From Bacteroidales bacterium (GTDB taxonomy: Bacteria > Bacteroidota > Bacteroidia > Bacteroidales > F082), in the NCBI GenBank assembly GCA_017965765.1, contig JAGCPJ010000002.1, positions 27,491 through 91,490 of the forward strand: a stretch of 64,000 bases of DNA. Reading direction: 5' to 3'. This document shows, piece after piece, positions 8,367 to 16,743 of the stretch. Each line of letters opens with the position of its first letter. Within the stretch, counting starts at the first letter, position 1. The notes beneath the pieces were generated by a model that saw only the letters and a program-made list of their open reading frames with translations, did no database searches and was not told the origin of the DNA. A program made the translations under genes and the position numbers.

Positions 8367-9533
8367 ATGGATTACAATGGGAAAAGAGTCCTTGTTTTGG
8401 ATGGTTTTGGACGCCAAGTTGCCGTGATTCTAACGGAATTGCATGACCTGGGTTGCGTGATAACAACACTCAACGATAGTAAACTGGATATTGGTTATGC
8501 TTCGCGTTATCCCAAACACCGAATTGTTGAGCATGGAATCAGACATGATGAGGAACTGTATCGTAAGGTGATCGAACGAGAAATGGCCTCGGGCAACTAT
8601 GATGTATTCCTCCCAATGGTTGAGAAATCAACGGATATTCTGACAGATATGTTGGAAAAAGGGGAAGTGCCAGAAAATGTTAAAGTCATCGTTGCCCCTA
8701 GACAGGCATTCCTTAAAGCGTATGACAAAGAGGAGACGATGCGTTTCTGTCAGGAAATAGGTGTTCCTTGCCCTAGGACCAAGATGGATAATGAAACCTT
8801 GGATGAGTATTTGTCAAAAGTGATGTTTCCCTTAGCCTGTAAACCTCGGAAGGGTAGTGGCTCAGCTGGATTCAAGAAGGTGGATAGTCGTGAAGAACTG
8901 GAAAGATACATCGCAGAAGGCGTGATCAAGGTTGACGAATATGTGCTTCAAGAGTATATTCCGCATTCAGGGACTCGCTACAGTTGCCGCGTCTTCCTTG
9001 ACAAACAACAGAATGTAATCTACGATGTGGAAGTACAAGGTTTTCGGTCTTATCCGGTTGATGGCGGCCCTGGGTGCTATTGTAGATCGATCAATCGTCG
9101 GGATGTAAAAGAGTATTCCGAACTATTGCTCAAGAAACTTGGTTGGGTTGGGTTGGCTCACGTTTGCTTTATGTTTGATCCCCGTGACAATACGCCTAAG
9201 CTGATCGAAATCAATGGTCGTATCCCAGCGGGCATCAAGATCTGCCATGTGGTGGGCGTAAAAATAGTGAAGGCCATGTTTGACCTGGCTTACGATGTCC
9301 CCATGGAACCTTATCCCAAAGATTTCCCAGAAGGAGAAGGCTTGCGCTATATGCACACTGACTTTATGTGGTTGCTAAAATCCAAAGATCGTTTCAGAGC
9401 GAAACCCTCATGGTTCAACTTTAGGAAAAACCATGACTACATCTGGAGCTGGAGAGACCCGTGGCCATTCTTTACCTATACTATTGAACATATCAAGACC
9501 TATAGGGCGGATATGAAAAAAAGAGAGCATTGA
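8367..9533 (+). CDS. ATP-grasp protein, carbamoyl-phosphate-synthase-like
   Basis: A 388-residue ATP-grasp ligase with an N-terminal Rossmann-like half (KRVLVLDGFGRQVAVILTEL) and a grasp fold beginning at the first ATP-binding lysine segment PLACKPRKGSGSAGFKKV (about 158-175). The expected acidic metal site is KLIEINGRIPAG (about 280-292). I choose the ATG at 8367, because residues encoded from the upstream TTG (8331) do not belong to the domain. It belongs to a different branch from the two ATP-grasp genes at 3818-5925, closer to carbamoyl-phosphate synthase large-chain and PurK-like ligases. The C-terminal 70 residues are basic and aromatic. It follows a 94-bp spacer, one of the larger gaps in the operon. 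Confidence 0.82.
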   Translation: MDYNGKRVLVLDGFGRQVAVILTELHDLGCVITTLNDSKLDIGYASRYPKHRIVEHGIRHDEELYRKVIEREMASGNYDVFLPMVEKSTDILTDMLEKGEVPENVKVIVAPRQAFLKAYDKEETMRFCQEIGVPCPRTKMDNETLDEYLSKVMFPLACKPRKGSGSAGFKKVDSREELERYIAEGVIKVDEYVLQEYIPHSGTRYSCRVFLDKQQNVIYDVEVQGFRSYPVDGGPGCYCRSINRRDVKEYSELLLKKLGWVGLAHVCFMFDPRDNTPKLIEINGRIPAGIKICHVVGVKIVKAMFDLAYDVPMEPYPKDFPEGEGLRYMHTDFMWLLKSKDRFRAKPSWFNFRKNHDYIWSWRDPWPFFTYTIEHIKTYRADMKKREH

Positions 9534-9538
9534 GCGTT

Positions 9539-10630
9539 ATGATTAAAAGGTTATTATTTGCTTTGTTGTTACTGTGCAGTTACAACATTTATGGCCAAAG
9601 CCGGGATTCTTTGGTGGCTTTGTTCCTTCAAGAACCGAACGAAGAATTTGATGCCATCAAGTGCGAGAAGGAGTGGGAACACAGTTTTCACTATGCAACC
9701 CTTCTCCATGTTGGTGACAAATATGTCATGTATTACCGGACATTCGATAAGAGTATGGATACCAGGCTTTTATACTGCTATGCGGAATCAGAGGACGGTA
9801 TCCATTGGACCAAACCCAATCTGGGACTATTTGATTATCATGGTGATAAAAACAACAACATTATTTCCGATCGATTCAATGGTGCTTCTTTTGAATACAA
9901 CGACGGCGTCTTCTATATGCTCGCTGACAGGATGTATGATTCCATAGACAATACTGATGTCAAAGGATTGTATCTGTTTGAAAGCGTTGACGGAAAAGTG
10001 TTTGTGCAAAAAGATACCATCCCAGTACCTTTGGCTTGTGATACTCATAATGAGTTATTATGGGACCGATGGACGAAAACTTACAAGTGGTACTTGCGCA
10101 GCTGGTCGCTTCCGATCAATGCTAATGTTGTCCCCAATCATGTACGGCCAAGGCAAAGGACGGTGTCGTTTTGTGAAACAAAGCAACCAGATGCCTATCA
10201 GGTTTATGACCGTTATCTGTCCAAAACAGTCAAATCATCTAAAGTGGTTACTTTAAAAGAAGAGTTACCTGTCATTATGAGAAATGTGTCTCATGAGGAC
10301 TATGATATCTACACGCCCTGTGTTCATCAATATAGAAAAGACTTGTTTATTGCATATCCAACATGTTTTTATCACGTTCCTGATATTGCCCATGGTGGTG
10401 TAAAAGACAATGATGGTAGCGGGGTGGTTGCCTTCTGGGTGAGTACGGATGGCGAACACTTCTTTGAACTGAATGATAAATACATGACCAATGGTGATAA
10501 CTGGTTGGAATATTGCATAGGTCATGTAGAAACCGATTCATATTATATTCACTATTATATAACATTCAACAATCCCCATGGAGGGGCCAAAACGAATGCG
10601 ATTAGAGGTAGAATACACTATAAAAAATGA
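9539..10630 (+). CDS. Secreted five-bladed beta-propeller protein, glycosidase-like
   Basis: A 363-residue protein with an N-terminal signal peptide (MIKRLLFALLLLCSYNIYGQ) and beta-propeller blades of the GH32/GH43/GH68 type: KYVMYYRTFDKS, YCYAESEDGIHWTKPNLGLF and KGLYLFESVDGKVF are strand pairs with the typical SxDGxHW blade turn. I see no secure catalytic Asp-Asp-Glu triad, so activity is uncertain. The start is taken at ATG 9539, 5 bp after the ATP-grasp stop; the in-frame TTG at 9530 overlaps the upstream gene. It is the only clearly exported soluble protein in the operon and may trim, bind or modify the finished glycan in the periplasm. Confidence 0.72.
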   Translation: MIKRLLFALLLLCSYNIYGQSRDSLVALFLQEPNEEFDAIKCEKEWEHSFHYATLLHVGDKYVMYYRTFDKSMDTRLLYCYAESEDGIHWTKPNLGLFDYHGDKNNNIISDRFNGASFEYNDGVFYMLADRMYDSIDNTDVKGLYLFESVDGKVFVQKDTIPVPLACDTHNELLWDRWTKTYKWYLRSWSLPINANVVPNHVRPRQRTVSFCETKQPDAYQVYDRYLSKTVKSSKVVTLKEELPVIMRNVSHEDYDIYTPCVHQYRKDLFIAYPTCFYHVPDIAHGGVKDNDGSGVVAFWVSTDGEHFFELNDKYMTNGDNWLEYCIGHVETDSYYIHYYITFNNPHGGAKTNAIRGRIHYKK

Positions 10631-11469
10631 ATATACTGACATTCGATATTGAAGACTGGTACAACTGTGATTTCATCTCGGGGGACTTTGACTGGGACAA
10701 GTTCGATTATTGTCTGGATAAAGCCTTTATGCCTGTTTTGGATGAAATGGATAGGAGAGGGCTTAAAAGTACCTGCTTCTGCTTGGGTTGGCTGGCCGAA
10801 AAGCATCCTGATATCATCAAAGAAATCGCCCGTAGAGGCCATCAGATCGGTTGCCATAGCTATCAACATGAACTTTCTTTCCGTTTCACGCCTGAGCAAT
10901 TCAAGGATGATACCTTGAAGTCTAAACACTTGTTGGAAGATGCCATCGGTCAACCCGTTGAGGTCTTCCGTGCTCCTGGGTTCTCGATCACGGAAAAGAA
11001 TCCTTGGGCGATAGATACCCTTGTTGAGATGGGTTTCAAATATGATTGCTCGGTGTTCCCTGCAGAACATGACTACGGCGGAATGCCTCACTATGGCGCT
11101 TCGGAACCAACCATCTTAAAGACCCGAGCAGGCAATACCATTAAAGAGTTTCCCATCAATGTACACAGTGTCATGGGAAAACATATCGTTTTTTCAGGCG
11201 GTGGTTTCTTCCGTTTCTTCCCCTATTCAATCATCAAGAAATGGGCGAAACAGTCTCCTTATATGATGACTTATTTCCATCCTCGTGAGTTTGACCCCAG
11301 CACGCCAAAAGTTAAAAGCCTGCCTTTGAAGCGAAAAATCAAGACTTATATCAATGTCAGTGGCAATTTCAACAAATGGCAAAAACTAGTCACCGATTTT
11401 GAATTTGTCAATGTGGCGGAGGCTGACCGTAAGTTGGATTGGGATAAAGCAAGAGTTATTGAATTATGA
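10627..11469 (+). CDS. Polysaccharide deacetylase (NodB fold)
   Basis: A 280-residue carbohydrate esterase 4-type deacetylase, removing N- or O-acetyl groups from sugar polymers. The first motif is TFDIEDWYNCDF at the N-terminus (residues 4-16), with the catalytic and metal Asp; the second is GHQIGCHSYQHE (about 74-85), with the two metal-binding His. YFHPREFDP near residue 218 is the late His motif seen in exopolysaccharide-linked deacetylases (DUF3473 type). There is no signal peptide, as in many members of that subgroup. It overlaps the preceding stop by 4 bp and the next gene's start by 4 bp. Confidence 0.88.
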   Translation: MNILTFDIEDWYNCDFISGDFDWDKFDYCLDKAFMPVLDEMDRRGLKSTCFCLGWLAEKHPDIIKEIARRGHQIGCHSYQHELSFRFTPEQFKDDTLKSKHLLEDAIGQPVEVFRAPGFSITEKNPWAIDTLVEMGFKYDCSVFPAEHDYGGMPHYGASEPTILKTRAGNTIKEFPINVHSVMGKHIVFSGGGFFRFFPYSIIKKWAKQSPYMMTYFHPREFDPSTPKVKSLPLKRKIKTYINVSGNFNKWQKLVTDFEFVNVAEADRKLDWDKARVIEL

Positions 11470-12404
11470 ATATTTTAATTACCGGCGTCCATGGTTTCGT
11501 GGGCTCCAATCTGGTGTCGTCGCTTAAAGGCAACCATACCATCTACGGTCTTGACATTGTCGCCCCGGAGAAAGAGGGGGTGGTCAAGACTTATTCATGG
11601 GATGACCTGGATCAAGGCAATGTCCCCGAGATAGATGCCATTATCCATCTGGCTGGAAAGGCGCACGACACAAAGAACCAAACCGAAGCGGAGGTTTATT
11701 TTAAGGTGAATACTGGGCTGACCCAGAAGATCTATGACTATTTCCTGGCATCTCCGGCCAAGAAGTTCATTTTCTTCAGCACAGCCAAAGCGGCTGCCGA
11801 CAAAGTCGATGGCATCCTTACGGAAGACGTCGTTCCAACGCCTAAAGGGCCCTACGGTGAGAGTAAGATCGCTGCCGAAAAATACATTCAGGAGCATCCT
11901 GCTGCTTCCGATAAACAGGTGTATATCCTTCGCCCTTGTATGATTCATGGCCCCGGTAACAAGGGCAACCTCAACCTGCTCTATAAAGTGGTGAGTAAAG
12001 GATTGCCATGGCCTCTCGGCGCCTTTGACAATCGTCGCACCTTCACCTCCATAGAGAATTTGTGCTTCGTTATCGATGGCTTGCTTGCCAAAGATGTACC
12101 GACAGGAATCTATAACATGGGTGACGATGAACCGCTCAGCACGAATGAACTCATCGAAATCATCTGTGAAAGCCTGGGTAAGAAAGCCCATATTTGGCAC
12201 TTGTCGAAAGGCTTCATGACCTTTACAGCCAAAGTCTGCGGCAAGTTGCATCTTCCTTTAAACGAGGAAAGGCTTCGCAAATTGACCGAAAGCTATGTCT
12301 CCTCCAATGCCAAGATAAAAAAAGCGCTTGGAGTGGAACAGATGCCAGTGGCTGCTCGCGATGGATTGAAAAACACATTGGATTTCTTTAAAAACAAACG
12401 CTAA
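11466..12404 (+). CDS. NAD-dependent nucleotide-sugar epimerase/reductase (extended SDR)
   Basis: A 312-residue extended short-chain dehydrogenase. The NAD motif is GVHGFVGSNLVSSL (residues 6-19); the active-site Ser/Thr is expected in FFSTAKAAADK (about 100) and the Tyr-Lys pair is YGESK (about 128-132). It is followed, with a 1-bp overlap, by a polyprenyl-phosphate sugar transferase. That pairing is common in O-antigen and capsule loci, where a WbpV/WbpK-like SDR makes a 6-deoxy-HexNAc nucleotide (QuiNAc or FucNAc) for a WbpL-like transferase. The exact sugar is inferred only from this arrangement. Confidence 0.85.
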   Translation: MNILITGVHGFVGSNLVSSLKGNHTIYGLDIVAPEKEGVVKTYSWDDLDQGNVPEIDAIIHLAGKAHDTKNQTEAEVYFKVNTGLTQKIYDYFLASPAKKFIFFSTAKAAADKVDGILTEDVVPTPKGPYGESKIAAEKYIQEHPAASDKQVYILRPCMIHGPGNKGNLNLLYKVVSKGLPWPLGAFDNRRTFTSIENLCFVIDGLLAKDVPTGIYNMGDDEPLSTNELIEIICESLGKKAHIWHLSKGFMTFTAKVCGKLHLPLNEERLRKLTESYVSSNAKIKKALGVEQMPVAARDGLKNTLDFFKNKR

Positions 12405-13396
12405 TGAGTTGGTGGATTTATCTCATCATCACTGCAATTCTTGTCGTCGCTGAATTGGTGTATTTCAAGGTTGCCGACCATTTCAATATCATAGACAAGC
12501 CCAACGCCCGCTCTTCGCACAAGAAGGTTGTGGTTCGCGGCGGTGGCATTGTTATGGTCCTGGGCGCATGGCTCTATGCGGCATTTTTTGGATTTGAACT
12601 CTGGCCTTTCCTGGCGGGCTTGACCCTCATCGCAGGAATCAGTTTCATTGACGATATCCATTCGCTTCCTGATTCCTTGCGCCTGATAGTGCATTTTGTC
12701 GCCATGGTTTTGATGTTCTACTGCTGGGGCATTTTGAACTGGCAGAGTTGGTGGATGGTCCTGCTGGGACTGATCCTTTGTGTGGGCATCACCAACGCCT
12801 ACAATTTCATGGATGGCATCAATGGCATCAATGGGGGATATACCTTGGCCGTCCTGCTTCCCTTAGCGTGGATCAACTCACAGACGCCCTTCGTTGACCA
12901 GCGACTCATTCTCGTCGCCTTGCTTGCCGACCTGGTGTTCTGTTTCTTCAACTTCAGACCCTCAGGCAAGGCGAAATGCTTCGCTGGGGATGTGGGTAGC
13001 GTGGGCTCTGCTTTCATTGTCATCTTTGTGTTGGGTTCGTTGATCCTGGCTAAAGGGGATTTTACCTATATCGTTTTTCTTGCCGTCTATGGCATTGATG
13101 CAGTGTTAACCATCATCCACCGGATCATGTTGCATGAGAATTTGGGCGAAGCGCACCGTAAACATGCTTATCAGCTGATGGCTAACGAACTTAGGATCGG
13201 ACACATGAAAGTGTCAGGCTTCTACGCTGTGTTGCAATTGCTGATTGCCGTGGGCATGATATTGATTCCCGACACCCCAGCATGGCATTGGGGATACCTT
13301 GTTGGCGTGTGCCTTATCCTCGCCATCGCCTACCTGCTGTTCATGAAGAAATATTACCATCTACACGAAGAATATCTTAAATCATTGAAGGGTTGA
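12404..13396 (+). CDS. Polyprenyl-phosphate sugar-1-phosphate transferase (MraY/WecA/WbpL family)
   Basis: A 330-residue polytopic membrane enzyme with about ten hydrophobic helices that moves a sugar-1-phosphate from a UDP-sugar to undecaprenyl phosphate. Family motifs are NIIDKPNARSSHKKVVVRGG (about 27-46), the acidic ISFIDDIHSLPD segment (about 82-93), TNAYNFMDGINGINGG (about 130-145) and FFNFRPSGKAKCFAGDVGS (about 185-203); the basic cytosolic loop HENLGEAHRKHAYQ (about 245-258) closes the site. It would start a lipid-linked repeat unit, although a second initiating-type transferase lies at the operon end (16104-16739). Confidence 0.9.
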   Translation: MSWWIYLIITAILVVAELVYFKVADHFNIIDKPNARSSHKKVVVRGGGIVMVLGAWLYAAFFGFELWPFLAGLTLIAGISFIDDIHSLPDSLRLIVHFVAMVLMFYCWGILNWQSWWMVLLGLILCVGITNAYNFMDGINGINGGYTLAVLLPLAWINSQTPFVDQRLILVALLADLVFCFFNFRPSGKAKCFAGDVGSVGSAFIVIFVLGSLILAKGDFTYIVFLAVYGIDAVLTIIHRIMLHENLGEAHRKHAYQLMANELRIGHMKVSGFYAVLQLLIAVGMILIPDTPAWHWGYLVGVCLILAIAYLLFMKKYYHLHEEYLKSLKG

Positions 13397-13399
13397 ATC

Positions 13400-15067
13400 A
13401 TGAAGATTGACAAAACATTATTGGATGACTTGACGGAACAGGCAAAACAATCACCGCGCTTGCGTGTGAGTTACGACTTGCGCAATACCTCAGGGGACCA
13501 AAGTCAGCGAATGCTCAATGCCATAGAACCGGGGTCAGAGATTAAAGTGCATCGGCATAGCAAGACCTCGGAAACCGTGGTGGTTGTCAGAGGCAAGGTG
13601 GAAGAGGTGTTCTTCGATGCAGAGGGACAGAAAGTGGAGTCTATTGAACTTGACCCATTTGGCCCTTGCTATGCCATCAATGTCCCACAAAACCGATGGC
13701 ACACCGTCCGGGCTCTTGAGTCTGGTACGGTGATCATGGAAGCCAAAGACGGAGTTTTTGAACCTTTGAAACCTGAAGATATTTTGACTACAAATACTAA
13801 CGATACTACTAAGATGTCTCACAATCGCATTTATCTCTGCCTAGCTCACATGTCTGAATCAGGTGAAGAAATGAAATATGTCTCCGAAGCCTTCAATACC
13901 AATTGGGTGGCACCGCTTGGCCCCAATGTGACAGGCTTTGAGAAGGATCTGGAACAATATGTCGGCGAGGCCAAGGCTGTCGTGGCGTTGTGTACTGGAA
14001 CTGCTGCGGTGCATCTGGCACTGCTGGCTTGTGGCGTGGGTCCTGGAGATGAAGTCATCGTTCAGAGCTTCACCTTCTGCGCGTCTTCGCACCCCATAAC
14101 TTATCTTGGCGCAACTCCGGTATTCGTGGATTCGGAGAAAGACTCCTGGAATATGGATCCCGAATTGATGGAAGAGGCCATCAAAGACCGTATCGCCAAG
14201 ACGGGCAAGAAGCCAAAGGCGATCATCCCTGCAGCGCTTTATGGCATGCCCTACGACATCGAAAGGATCATGGAAATCGCCAACCGATATGACATTCCTG
14301 TGATTGAGGATGCCGCTGAGGGCTTCGGTAGCCGTTGGAAAGGACAAGTGCTGGGCACATTCGGAAAATACGGTGTGTTGAGCTTCAACGGCAATAAGGT
14401 CATCACTACCTCCGGAGGTGGTGCGCTGATATGTCCCGATGCTGAAGCGAAGAGAACCATCCAATGGTATGCCACTCAGGCTCGTGAGGCTTATCCCTAT
14501 TACCAACATGAGGCTATCGGCTACAACTACCGCTTGTCAAATATCTGTGCCGGCATTGGCAGAGGGCAGATGACGGTTCTTAACGATCATATCGCCCATC
14601 ACCAACATGTGTTGGAACTCTACAAACAACTGTTCAAGGACGTGAAGGGCATCAAAGTGCACGATAAACCTGATTCTCGATATGATTCCAATTTCTGGCT
14701 GAATACGATCACGATCGATCCGGAAGTGCACATCAAAGGCGAAGAGAACGCTTATAATGCCGTGGTTCAAGGCGCGGTGGGTGGCGCAGCCGGTGTGGTT
14801 CATGCCACGGAGAACGCCCATACGGACTGCGAACCCAATAACAACGTGGAAGCGCTGCGTGTCATCCTCGACCAAGCGGGTATCGAAGCCAGGCCGTTGT
14901 GGAAGCCCATGCACAAGCAGCCGGTGTATAAGAATGCTCCGGCATACGTCAATGGTATCTCCGAGGAATTGTTCAAGGTGGGCATGTGCCTGCCTAGCGG
15001 TCCGTGTGTCAGCGACGATGACGTCCGTTACATCGTGGATTGCATCAAATCCGCAATTATCCAATAA
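13400..15067 (+). CDS. Fusion of WbuC-type cupin and DegT/DnrJ/EryC1/StrS aminotransferase
   Basis: A 555-residue two-domain protein. Residues 1-135 are a WbuC-like cupin (IEPGSEIKVHRHSKTSETVVVV with metal-type His residues, then QNRWHTVRALE). From about 139 a full PLP aminotransferase follows: ALCTGTAAVHLALLACGVGPGDE (split motif, about 197-219), EDAAEGFGS (about 302-310), FNGNKVITTSGGGAL with the Schiff-base Lys near 333, and RPLWKPMHKQPV (about 495). Such enzymes aminate keto-sugar nucleotides. Two oddities: the fusion of genes usually encoded separately, and an Ala/Gly-rich insertion near 450-475 (VVQGAVGGAAGVVHATENAH) before the RPLWKPMH strand. The internal ATG at 13814 could in principle yield the aminotransferase alone. 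Confidence 0.88.
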   Translation: MKIDKTLLDDLTEQAKQSPRLRVSYDLRNTSGDQSQRMLNAIEPGSEIKVHRHSKTSETVVVVRGKVEEVFFDAEGQKVESIELDPFGPCYAINVPQNRWHTVRALESGTVIMEAKDGVFEPLKPEDILTTNTNDTTKMSHNRIYLCLAHMSESGEEMKYVSEAFNTNWVAPLGPNVTGFEKDLEQYVGEAKAVVALCTGTAAVHLALLACGVGPGDEVIVQSFTFCASSHPITYLGATPVFVDSEKDSWNMDPELMEEAIKDRIAKTGKKPKAIIPAALYGMPYDIERIMEIANRYDIPVIEDAAEGFGSRWKGQVLGTFGKYGVLSFNGNKVITTSGGGALICPDAEAKRTIQWYATQAREAYPYYQHEAIGYNYRLSNICAGIGRGQMTVLNDHIAHHQHVLELYKQLFKDVKGIKVHDKPDSRYDSNFWLNTITIDPEVHIKGEENAYNAVVQGAVGGAAGVVHATENAHTDCEPNNNVEALRVILDQAGIEARPLWKPMHKQPVYKNAPAYVNGISEELFKVGMCLPSGPCVSDDDVRYIVDCIKSAIIQ

Positions 15068-15069
15068 CC

Positions 15070-16098
15070 ATGCAGAATCATGTGGTTATCATGGCTGGCG
15101 GCATCGGAAGCCGTTTCTGGCCGCTCAGCACTCCTGAATTTCCCAAACAGTTTATTGACATCCTAGGATGCGGTAGGACACTGATCCAGTTGACCGTGGA
15201 CCGCTTCAAAGGCGTGTGTCCCATGGATCGTTTCTGGGTGGTGACCAATGCCGCCTACGTGGATATGGTCCGTCAGCAGCTGCCTGAGTTGCCTGCAGAC
15301 CATATTCTCGCAGAACCTGCGGCACGTAACACCGCACCCTGCATCGCCTGGGCATGCTGGCGCATCAAGTCGGAAGACCCAGAAGCGAATGTGGTGGTCA
15401 CCCCATCGGACGCCGTGGTGATGAACCCGGAGGAGTTTCGTCGGGTAATCAAAAACGCCTTGGATTTCACGGCACATCGTGACGCCATTGTGACCATCGG
15501 CATCAAGCCGTCCAGACCGGAGACGGGCTACGGCTATGTGGAAGCGGGTAGCCCTGTGACAGAGGAGATTCGCCAAGTGTCGGCCTTCAAAGAGAAACCC
15601 AACCGCGACTTGGCGGAACAGTACCTTCAGGCGGGCAACTACCTTTGGAATGCGGGCATCTTCGTGTGGAATGTCGATACCATCACGAAGGCGATCCGGT
15701 CCTATAAGCCGAATATCGCCTCGGATATCGAAAGGATGACGACACCGGAAGCGGTTCGGGCCATCTTCCCGCAGTGCGAGAAGATCTCCATTGACTTTGC
15801 CGTGATGGAACCAGCCGCCGCCGACGGGAGGGTCTATACGCATCCTGCCGACTTCGGATGGAGCGACCTGGGCAACTGGGCTTCGTTGTATGACAAGTTG
15901 GAACATGATGCTTGTGGCAACGGCGCCGTGGGCAACGTGCACCTCTATGAATGCCGCGACTGCGTAGTGCATGCTGAAGACGCCTCGAAAGTGGTGCTCC
16001 AAGGTCTTGAAGGCTACATCGTCTCGGCGAAGGATGGACGCCTCTTGGTATGTCGCCGTAGTGAAGAACAACGAATCAAGGACTTTTCCGCAGAATAA
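15070..16098 (+). CDS. manC: Mannose-1-phosphate guanylyltransferase
   Basis: A 342-residue nucleotidyltransferase making GDP-mannose from mannose-1-phosphate and GTP. The signature MAGGIGSRFWPLSTPEFPKQ (residues 7-27) binds nucleotide and phosphate, VTPSDAVV (about 107-115) holds the metal Asp, KPSRPETGYGYVE is near 145 and LWNAGIFVWN near 193-203; DFGWSDLGNWASLYD near 258 is typical. It lacks the C-terminal phosphomannose isomerase domain of fused ManC/AlgA. The start at 15070 keeps only 2 bp between the upstream stop and this ATG; the longer frame from 15040 would overlap the aminotransferase. No GDP-mannose dehydratase is visible in the window. Confidence 0.92.
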   Translation: MQNHVVIMAGGIGSRFWPLSTPEFPKQFIDILGCGRTLIQLTVDRFKGVCPMDRFWVVTNAAYVDMVRQQLPELPADHILAEPAARNTAPCIAWACWRIKSEDPEANVVVTPSDAVVMNPEEFRRVIKNALDFTAHRDAIVTIGIKPSRPETGYGYVEAGSPVTEEIRQVSAFKEKPNRDLAEQYLQAGNYLWNAGIFVWNVDTITKAIRSYKPNIASDIERMTTPEAVRAIFPQCEKISIDFAVMEPAAADGRVYTHPADFGWSDLGNWASLYDKLEHDACGNGAVGNVHLYECRDCVVHAEDASKVVLQGLEGYIVSAKDGRLLVCRRSEEQRIKDFSAE

Positions 16099-16103
16099 TT
16101 GTT

Positions 16104-16739
16104 ATGAACGGTTTTCAGAAGACCGTAAAATACTTGTTTGACCGTCTTGCCGCATTGCTGGGACTCCTGCTGGCAAGCTGGCTGCTGCTCATCATTGCCG
16201 TCCTGGTGAAGATCAAGATGCCGGATGGGCCTGTGCTGTTTACCCAGGTACGGGTGGGACGCAAGGGGAGACCGTTCAAGATCCATAAGTTCCGCACCAT
16301 GAGTAACCGGGTGCAGCGCTATACCATTGCCTATCCCAACAAGGACCAGGTTACGCCATTGGGCGCCAAGTTGCGCCATTACAAGTTGGATGAGCTTCCG
16401 GAACTCTGGGATGTGCTGGTGGGCAACATGAGTTTCGTGGGGCCTCGACCGGATGTTCCCGGCTATGCGGACAAGCTGGAAGGGGAGGACCGTATCGTAT
16501 TGGAGATGCGTCCAGGGATCACGGGTCCTGCCACGCTGAAATACCGCAATGAAGAGAAACTCATCGAGGACTATGTCCATCAGCAGAAGGCAAGCGGCGA
16601 TCCCCGTTCAGAGGATGAAATTGCCCAATGGTATAACGATGAGGTGATTTACCCCGATAAGGTACGCATCAACAAGGAATACTACTATCGGTATTCCTTT
16701 GTCAAAGACTTAAAGATCCTCTGGAAGACGGTCTTTTGA
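16104..16739 (+). CDS. Initiating sugar transferase (PglC/WcaJ-type bacterial sugar transferase)
   Basis: A 211-residue monotopic phosphoglycosyl transferase: one N-terminal re-entrant or membrane helix (LAALLGLLLASWLLLIIAVL, about 13-33), then the catalytic domain with PVLFTQVRVGRKGRPFKIHK (about 42-61), FRTM, KLDELPELWDVLVGNMSFVG (Asp-Glu dyad, about 93-96) and PRPDVPGY. The short form resembles PglC rather than the long WbaP/WcaJ proteins. It transfers a phosphosugar to undecaprenyl phosphate. It is the last gene of the operon and meets the convergent glucan synthase gene with a gap of only 4 bp. Confidence 0.9.
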   Translation: MNGFQKTVKYLFDRLAALLGLLLASWLLLIIAVLVKIKMPDGPVLFTQVRVGRKGRPFKIHKFRTMSNRVQRYTIAYPNKDQVTPLGAKLRHYKLDELPELWDVLVGNMSFVGPRPDVPGYADKLEGEDRIVLEMRPGITGPATLKYRNEEKLIEDYVHQQKASGDPRSEDEIAQWYNDEVIYPDKVRINKEYYYRYSFVKDLKILWKTVF

Positions 16740-16743
16740 CCGT

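Noticed and set aside
16728-16743. Stem-loop ACGGTC-TTTT-GACCGT at the junction of the sugar transferase and glucan synthase genes
   Set aside because: Six-bp stem with no U-run on either strand; too weak to call a terminator.
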